64,000 nt of DNA. Source: Haematobia irritans. Lineage: Eukaryota; Arthropoda; Insecta; Diptera; Muscidae. Of the stretch, positions 58,365-64,000 are shown piece by piece. The notes beneath the pieces were generated by a model. That model did no database searches. It had not been told where the DNA came from and saw only the letters and a program-made list of their open reading frames with translations. The stretch lies in the NCBI RefSeq assembly GCF_050003625.1, contig NC_134397.1, positions 272,546,070 to 272,610,069 of the forward strand, given 5' to 3'. Position 1 is the first letter of the stretch, and every line of letters starts with the position of its first letter. The position numbers were made by a program, and so were the translations under genes.

Positions 58365-59616
58365 CTGTGGATAATAACATGGCCAAATCTAATATCAAAC
58401 AACAGGAGATGTTGTCAAACAAATCCCAACGTACTAAGTAACATGGGCATAAGCACCACCTTAACCCAGAAATAAACGCAAACCACCTGCTGTTACCAAT
58501 GTCAGGATGTGAATAGAATGCCATATGCCGCCACACACACACACACTAAGGATGAAGGTAAAATGGATAAATGTGTATATGTGCACCATTATACACCAGC
58601 ACCACTAAAACAAAAAAAAAAAAAAAAAACAAAACAATAATAGCAACAACTATATGGCGCTTTTAAATGGTCCTATAAGGGCAATAGTATAATACATGTG
58701 AATAGTGCGTCCGCATTCGCCTTTACAACATTGGTTTTTAGTTTTATACCTTGTGCATCTAATGCAAGTGCAAGTTCACCTCATCGAGCAGATGCCAGCG
58801 ACTAAAATTCCTCATATATTTGCCTCAGCACTTACTAAGGATATACATTTTGATGCCATTACAAAATACAATATTGAGTGGCTCCTTAATGAGGTGGTCG
58901 ACTAAAATTTTTCAGTTTTTTTACACCCACACTCTCATCTAATGGCTTCAACCATGTGCCATTCAATGGCACCTCTTTACGATGTGTGAAGTGCGTGCAC
59001 TCAATATACCAAGGGGAAATATTGACAATTTTTCTTAGCACCTAATGGCCCGGCAAAATGTTTGCATGTGCTAAATATTACTGCCACTTCATGAGAGGAA
59101 TGGAGAGAAAATGAAAATGCAGGAAGTAAAATTGAATAATGTGATTTTGAAAAAATTTAATTTATCCATCCACGAATGGTTGGTTGAAAACAGTAATCCT
59201 AAAATTTTTATCTTAAATCTATATATTTTATAGTTTTAAATTGTTGCATGGTTTCCTTCAACATCAAGGTAAACAACAATCCACTGAAAAAACTTGCGGG
59301 GTTCTGGTTCGAAGAAAAAAGTTCATAATTGTGTGAAGGTTTAAAATTTGAGTTTTATGTAAAATATTATTATACTCGTTTTTTTAATTTTTTCATCGTC
59401 TGAAATTAAAAACAAATTAATCAATTTCGGCTTTAAGCTACAGTGGTTAGCAAAACCAAGTGCATGTTGACCACTTAAGAGTATGCTTTATTTGCTTAAT
59501 AAAGACCGTCAATCAAGTCCAATTGCTACAAAATTTATTTCATTTTTACTTTATTTCTTGATAAACAAAACTGTACATTCCGATAAAATATACCTATACT
59601 AATGCATTTACTAGAA
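58365..59616. other. unassigned intron sequence
   Basis: A CACACACACACAC tract near 58535 and an A-run at about 58612-58629. No further exon or element was recognised. The 72-codon minus frame covering the candidate microexon does not look like FNIII sequence upstream of it. Confidence 0.45.
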
Positions 59617-61181
59617 TAAACAAGTATATATGGCCGTAAGTTCGGCCAGGCCGAATCTTATGTACCCTCCAACATGGATAGGGTAAAAACTTCTACGAAA
59701 GACTTCATCCACAATGGAATTAGTTGGGTTGTGGTATCTTAAATCGTCCATACGTAGTATATATTAGACAAAAAGGGTATGTGTAGGTAAGTCTACAAAT
59801 AATTACGAATCGATATGGACTTTTGCATGGTACGTAAGGAGCCAGAATTTAAATATGGGGGTTGCTTATATGGGGGCTATATACAATTATGAACTTGATA
59901 TGGGCCAATTTTTGAGTGATTGGGGATCGATTTATCTGAGGGCTATATATATATAACTATAGACCGATATGGACCTAGTTAGCCATGGTTGTTAACGGCC
60001 ATATACTAGCACAATGTACAAAATTTCAACTGACTCGGATAAAATTTGCTCTTCCAAGATGCTCCAAAACCAAATCTCGGGATCGGTTTATATGGGGGCT
60101 ATATATGATTATGGACTGATATGGACCACTTTTGGCATGGTTGTTAAATATCATATGCTACCGCCACGTACCAAATTTCAACCAGATCGGATGAATTTTG
60201 CTTCTCCAAAAGGCACCGGAGGTCAAATCTGGGGGCTATATATAATTATGCACCGATTTCGAGCAATTATTGCATGGGTGTTTGAGGCCATATATTAACT
60301 TCTCGTGCCAAATATCAACTGAATCAGATGAATTTTGGTCTTCCAAGATGCTCCGGAGATCAAATCTGGTGATCGGTTTATATGGGGGCTATATATAATT
60401 ATGCACCGATATAGACCAATTTTTGCTTGGTCTTTAGAGAAGATATACTAACACCATGTGCCAAATTTCAGCCGGATCGGATGAAATTTGCTTCTCTTAG
60501 AGGCTCCGCAAGCCAAATCAGGGGATCGGTTTATATGGGGGCTATATATAGTTATTGACCGATGTGGACCAATTTTTGCATAGTTGTTAGAGACCATATA
60601 CTAACACCATGTACCAAATTTCAGCCGGATCGGATGAAATTTGGTACATGGTGTTAGTATATTGTCTCTAACAACCACGCAAAAATTGGTCCACATCGGT
60701 TCATAACTATATATAGCCCCCATATAAACCGATCCCCTGATTTGGCTTGCGGAGCCTCTAAGAGAAGCAAATTTCATCCGATCCGGCTGAAATTTGGTAC
60801 ATGGTGTTAGTATATCTTCTCTAAAGACCAAGCAAAAATTGGTCTATATCGGTGCTCCTCCAAGAGGCTCCGAAAGCCAAATCGGGAGATCGGTTTATAT
60901 GGGGGCTATACGTAAAAGTGGACCGATATGGCCCATTTGCAATACCATCCGACCTACATCAATTACAACTACTTTTGCCAAGTTTCAAGTCGATAGCTTG
61001 TTTCGTTCGGAAGCTAGCGTGATATCAACAGACGGACAGACGGACAGGCTCAGATCGACTCAGAATTTCACCACGACACAGAATATATATACTTTATGGG
61101 GTCTTTGATCAATATTTCGATGTGTTACAAACGGAATGACAAAGTTAATATACCCCCATCCTATGGTGGAGGGTATAAAAA
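59617..61181 (+). mobile_element. DINE-B element, complete, with internal inverted repeat
   Basis: B-end ACAAGTATATATGGCCGTAA with TTCGGCCAGGCCGAA near 59640, 153-bp units, the inverted repeat at 60404-60854, the ACAGACGGACAGACGGACAG tract, ATATATATACTTTATGGGGT and the A-end TATACCCCCATCCTATGGTG to GGAGGGTATAAAAA. The 29-bp minisatellite is absent. Confidence 0.9.
60404..60854. repeat. 218-bp-arm inverted repeat with 15-nt loop
   Basis: Arms 60404-60621 and 60637-60854 are reverse complements with about six mismatches counted by eye (about 97%). Each arm spans more than one 153-bp unit (CACCGATATAGACCAATTTT to CATGTACCAAATTT). The array runs plus on both sides, so an inverted duplicate segment was inserted in an otherwise one-way array. 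Confidence 0.92.
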
Positions 61182-61319
61182 TGTAAGTCTAAACCCAGTA
61201 GCCCATAGTACCTACTTTTTTCTAATTATGGTTTTAACTCGTCTTGAAATACTTCAACTAAGATTTTTATTATTTCTTTTGGAATATCCGACTACTTGTG
61301 CTGAGCTTGGCTCTAGATC

Positions 61320-61575
61320 TCATCTATTGTTTGGTGTTCTTTGATGTAATCTCAAGCACCTTTTAACCAGAGACCATAAATTCTCAATGGGATTGAAATC
61401 GGAGCCTTCTGAGCATTTGAGAACTATTTTATTTTGTAAGTATGCTTGGGTTTTGCTGTCTTTTTGAAAAATGACTTGATCCTCATGGTGGACGCAAATC
61501 TCCACAAATGCAGGCAAATTTGTTTGCATATTTTCATGATTCCTTATCACTAACCAACGGCCAAATGTTTTACCA
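61320..61575 (-). pseudogene. Tc1-type transposase C-terminal remnant
   Basis: The minus frame (start at 61550) includes HEDQVIFQKDSKTQAYLQNK, then KIVLKCSEGSDFNPIENLWS and LVKRCLRLHQRTPNN. VIFQKDS matches the second catalytic Asp block (FQQDND) and DFNPIENLW the third (DLNPIENLW with the catalytic Glu). The gap between them is 24 residues rather than the usual 34, so about ten codons are lost. The 5' part is absent. Confidence 0.85.
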
Positions 61576-61584
61576 TCCCCATAT

Positions 61585-61872
61585 CATGAAGATATATATG
61601 GGAGCTATATCTAAATCTGAAGCGTTTTCAACCGTATTCGACATTCATAGTAAAAATGTTAATTCAACTTCATGTTATAAATTTCACGCACATCCAAGTA
61701 AAATTCTGGCTTCTGGGCGTAAGTGCGTATCGGCCGAAAGCTATATATGGAAGCTATGTCACGGACAGACGGATATGGTTAGATCGACTCAGGTGTCCAC
61801 CCTGAGCATTATTGCAAAATACACCATGTGTCCATCTTGCCTCCTTCTGGGTGTTGCACTAACTTATAATAC
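61585..61872 (-). mobile_element. DINE-C fragment
   Basis: Complement of an array unit (ATATATGGGAGCTATATCTA at about 61595) and of the region with CACGGACAGACGGATATGG and CTCCTTCTGGGTGTTGCAC. Both termini are missing. Confidence 0.7.
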
Positions 61873-62190
61873 AAGAAAACAAGGATTTAGGTATGGCGAA
61901 AAGTTCGGGCAGACCGAATTTTACGTACCCTAATAATTGTAACATTTGCCTGAAACATATAGAGTCAGTTTTTATTGGGGATATATGACCCATTTTTTCG
62001 TCCATTCTAACTGCATCGACAGCGACAATTTGTACCAAATTTCAAGCCGATAGCTAGGTCGACTCAGAATTTTACGAATATATGTAACATATATATATTT
62101 TATGGAGTCTAAGATCAATATTTTGATGCGCTACACATGGAATGGCCAACGTAGTACATCACACCTCTAATGATGGTGGTCATAAAAACA
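61873..62190 (+). mobile_element. short DINE of a fifth, diverged type
   Basis: AACAAGGATTTAGGTATGGC then hairpin TTCGGGCAGACCGAA and TACGTACCCTAAT at one end; GTGATGTACTACG complement and TGATGGTGGTCATAAAAA at the other. It has the DINE end plan but no array. Confidence 0.6.
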
Positions 62191-64000
62191 GAGAATAGCA
62201 GTAATTCAGTCTGACCTTATGGAGAAATAGTACTACTAAGCTATACTAATTTTAACCACCCTAATGTATTGATGCATGACCTAAAGAAATGATTTGCAGA
62301 GCAACATAACGATTGATGTAATGACAGAAGTAATGTGATGGGGTTGGTGTTGGTGTTACATTTCATGTTTACATTGATTGAATAATTTTGCGTGTTATAT
62401 TGTTGCTGACACTCTACGCAGTCTTTTACGCACATGCACACGCACTTACAGCGATATTCATTCATATATCTCATCAATGTGCATGCACATACCCAAATAA
62501 ATATCCTTTCACTACTACATTCAGTGCCAAGTGTAGCAACCCACAGTTTATGTGATTGGTCTATGTGTACGTGTAAATGTGAACGCACGCGTGTGTATGT
62601 GTGTGTGATTGTTAAACATAACATTATCCAGTTCATGTGGTGTAATTGACATTCTGATGTGGTGAGTGAGAGAGAGAGAGAGAGAGAATGAGAGAAGAGA
62701 TCAAGTGTATGGTATGTGTGCCTGTATTACAAGAGTGTTGGGTTCAATTGACGCTTTACGCTGTATGACACAGCTCGATTTGTTGTTCAGCCATTGAATG
62801 GTTTAAGCATTACGGCATGTTCGGTAGTCATCACACGTACATTGGCGGCCTGTCTACACACTAACACTAGAACACATATTCACACACTCACTCATATATG
62901 ATAACACTTCTACTTGCAGGTTAATCGAAAACTTTGTCACTGTTGCCCCCAAATACACTACAATTGCAATCAAAACATACACACACACTCACACATACAA
63001 ACTACTATTCCACACTGTATGGCTCACCCTTTCATGACTACCGCAACCACTCACGTACTTTACACTTTTGCTCTCACAAATTTAAATATCACACATCGTC
63101 TCTATCTGTGTGTAAGTGTGGTAATGGATGGAAGCATAGAGGGGTATTTGATATTTGTTGCCAATTTTCTTGTTGCTGTTGATATTTTATTCACATTCGT
63201 TCACACATTTGCTTACACACGCACACATATATTTATATATGTGTTAACCATTGCAAACATAGTGGTTATTTGGTTGCGAGACATACATGCTCATACACAC
63301 ATAGACAAATACATGCACATATCCGTTTCCTACGACAATTCCTGTATACGTAACATTTTTATTGCAAAATTGGCAACATTTGCGGTTTTTTTGGAGGCAG
63401 AACATAGAAGAGCACAAAATTTCAACTTCATTTTACCCAAATATCAAGTTAGACTTTGCACTAAGTAAGTGAGTGAGTGAGCTGAGCGGGAGGACCAAAT
63501 GAGTGCGTATTATTACATGTTGCTTTAATACCTCGTTCCCCCCGATAAAAAGGTATTAACCTAGTCCATATTTACATTAACCACATTCTCAGCCTTTATT
63601 TTCGCTACGATTATAAACGCCTGTATATGTGGGCTATTGCAATACGAAAGTATGTCAACTATTTCCGGTTATTTGTGATTATTATAGGAATTTTCTCAAC
63701 CGGACTGACAAAGCGTTGAATTAAAGTTCATGCGTGTCCGGCATAGTAATTGCAGGTCAAGTACATTTAATTTGAAAGGAAAAAACAAGTGTCGTGAGTT
63801 AAATCGAATTAGAAGGTAAATGAAGTTGTTGAGAAATCCTCTTGTACATGGTATTTTTCCAGATACTTTTGTTATGACACGCATGATGGATGCATGTTGA
63901 TTGTAAACTATTTTTCGATTGGTTGGTATTTTGTGAGCAATGTTTGTATTTGTTTTTCTTGGAGTTTGATGAATGGTTTGCAATACGTAGAGGTATGCAA
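62191..64000. other. unassigned stretch with many CA/TG and GA tracts
   Basis: A (GA)11 tract at 62667-62688 and dispersed CACACA runs through 62870-63300. The 184-codon frame 62914-63468 is rich in HTH and THI from those runs. No exon or element recognised up to the window end. Confidence 0.5.

Noticed and set aside
58324..58542. 72-codon minus frame as an ordinary exon
   Set aside because: Upstream of the candidate microexon the peptide does not resemble FNIII sequence and an acceptor lies just before the SVTDGYR codons.
62914..63468. 184-codon open frame
   Set aside because: Composition is driven by CA/TG microsatellites (HTH, THI runs). No motif and no splice or promoter support.

Overview
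This is eukaryotic, strongly AT-rich DNA from a higher dipteran, most likely a muscid fly (horn fly or stable fly type). Three pieces of evidence point there: a fly-style Sidekick-like fibronectin III exon, several irritans-subfamily (Himar1-type) mariner copies first known from the horn fly Haematobia irritans, and many DINE-1/Helentron-like elements with dipteran end signatures. There are no bacterial-style genes, operons or CRISPR arrays. The window reads as the inside of a very large intron, or several introns, of one host gene on the minus strand, filled with nested transposable elements.

Host gene: one convincing exon lies at 55842..56029 (minus). It encodes the first two thirds of a fibronectin type III domain resembling the cell-adhesion receptor Sidekick. 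A possible 24-nt in-phase microexon lies 2.3 kb upstream at 58341..58364 (minus). No other exon was recognised.

Repeat landscape. (a) Four related families of long composite elements, called DINE-A to DINE-D here. Each has a short end that folds (A-end, TATACCC...GGGTATA), a GTCYGTCC microsatellite, a central array, and a second end with a GC-rich hairpin finishing in ACTTGT (B-end). In all four families the central array has the same 153-bp period. DINE-A: 1903-3487, 23636-25876, 29768-31954, 39783-42150 (split), 49887-51267. DINE-B: 37773-38705, 41066-41857, 51700-53983, 56806-57857, 59617-61181 and fragments. DINE-C: 4068-5200, 6394-9468, 16541-18150, 32850-34551, 42381-42717 and fragments. 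DINE-D: 12305-14829, 39183-39782. (b) Three TA-targeting MITE families with CACTGAAAA or CACAGAAAA ends. (c) hAT elements with 8-bp target duplications at 7496-8069, 10607-10985, 13607-14631, 44435-46141 and 44742-45651. (d) Three broken Himar1-like mariners, one older mariner of another lineage and a Tc1 remnant. (e) A tRNA-derived SINE with Pol III A and B boxes. (f) Two non-LTR retrotransposon fragments. (g) A 29-bp AT-rich minisatellite that occurs inside unrelated element classes.

How it fits together: almost every element is interrupted by or inserted into another, and in several cases the original uninterrupted site can be rebuilt by comparing copies, giving relative ages. The parts most worth following are the 153-bp period shared across diverged families, a ~97% identical 218-bp-arm inverted repeat at 60404-60854 that could make hairpin RNA, the candidate sdk microexon, and the minisatellite shared by unrelated elements. 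Family names such as DINE-A and MITE-A are local labels. Percentages and alignments were made by eye.
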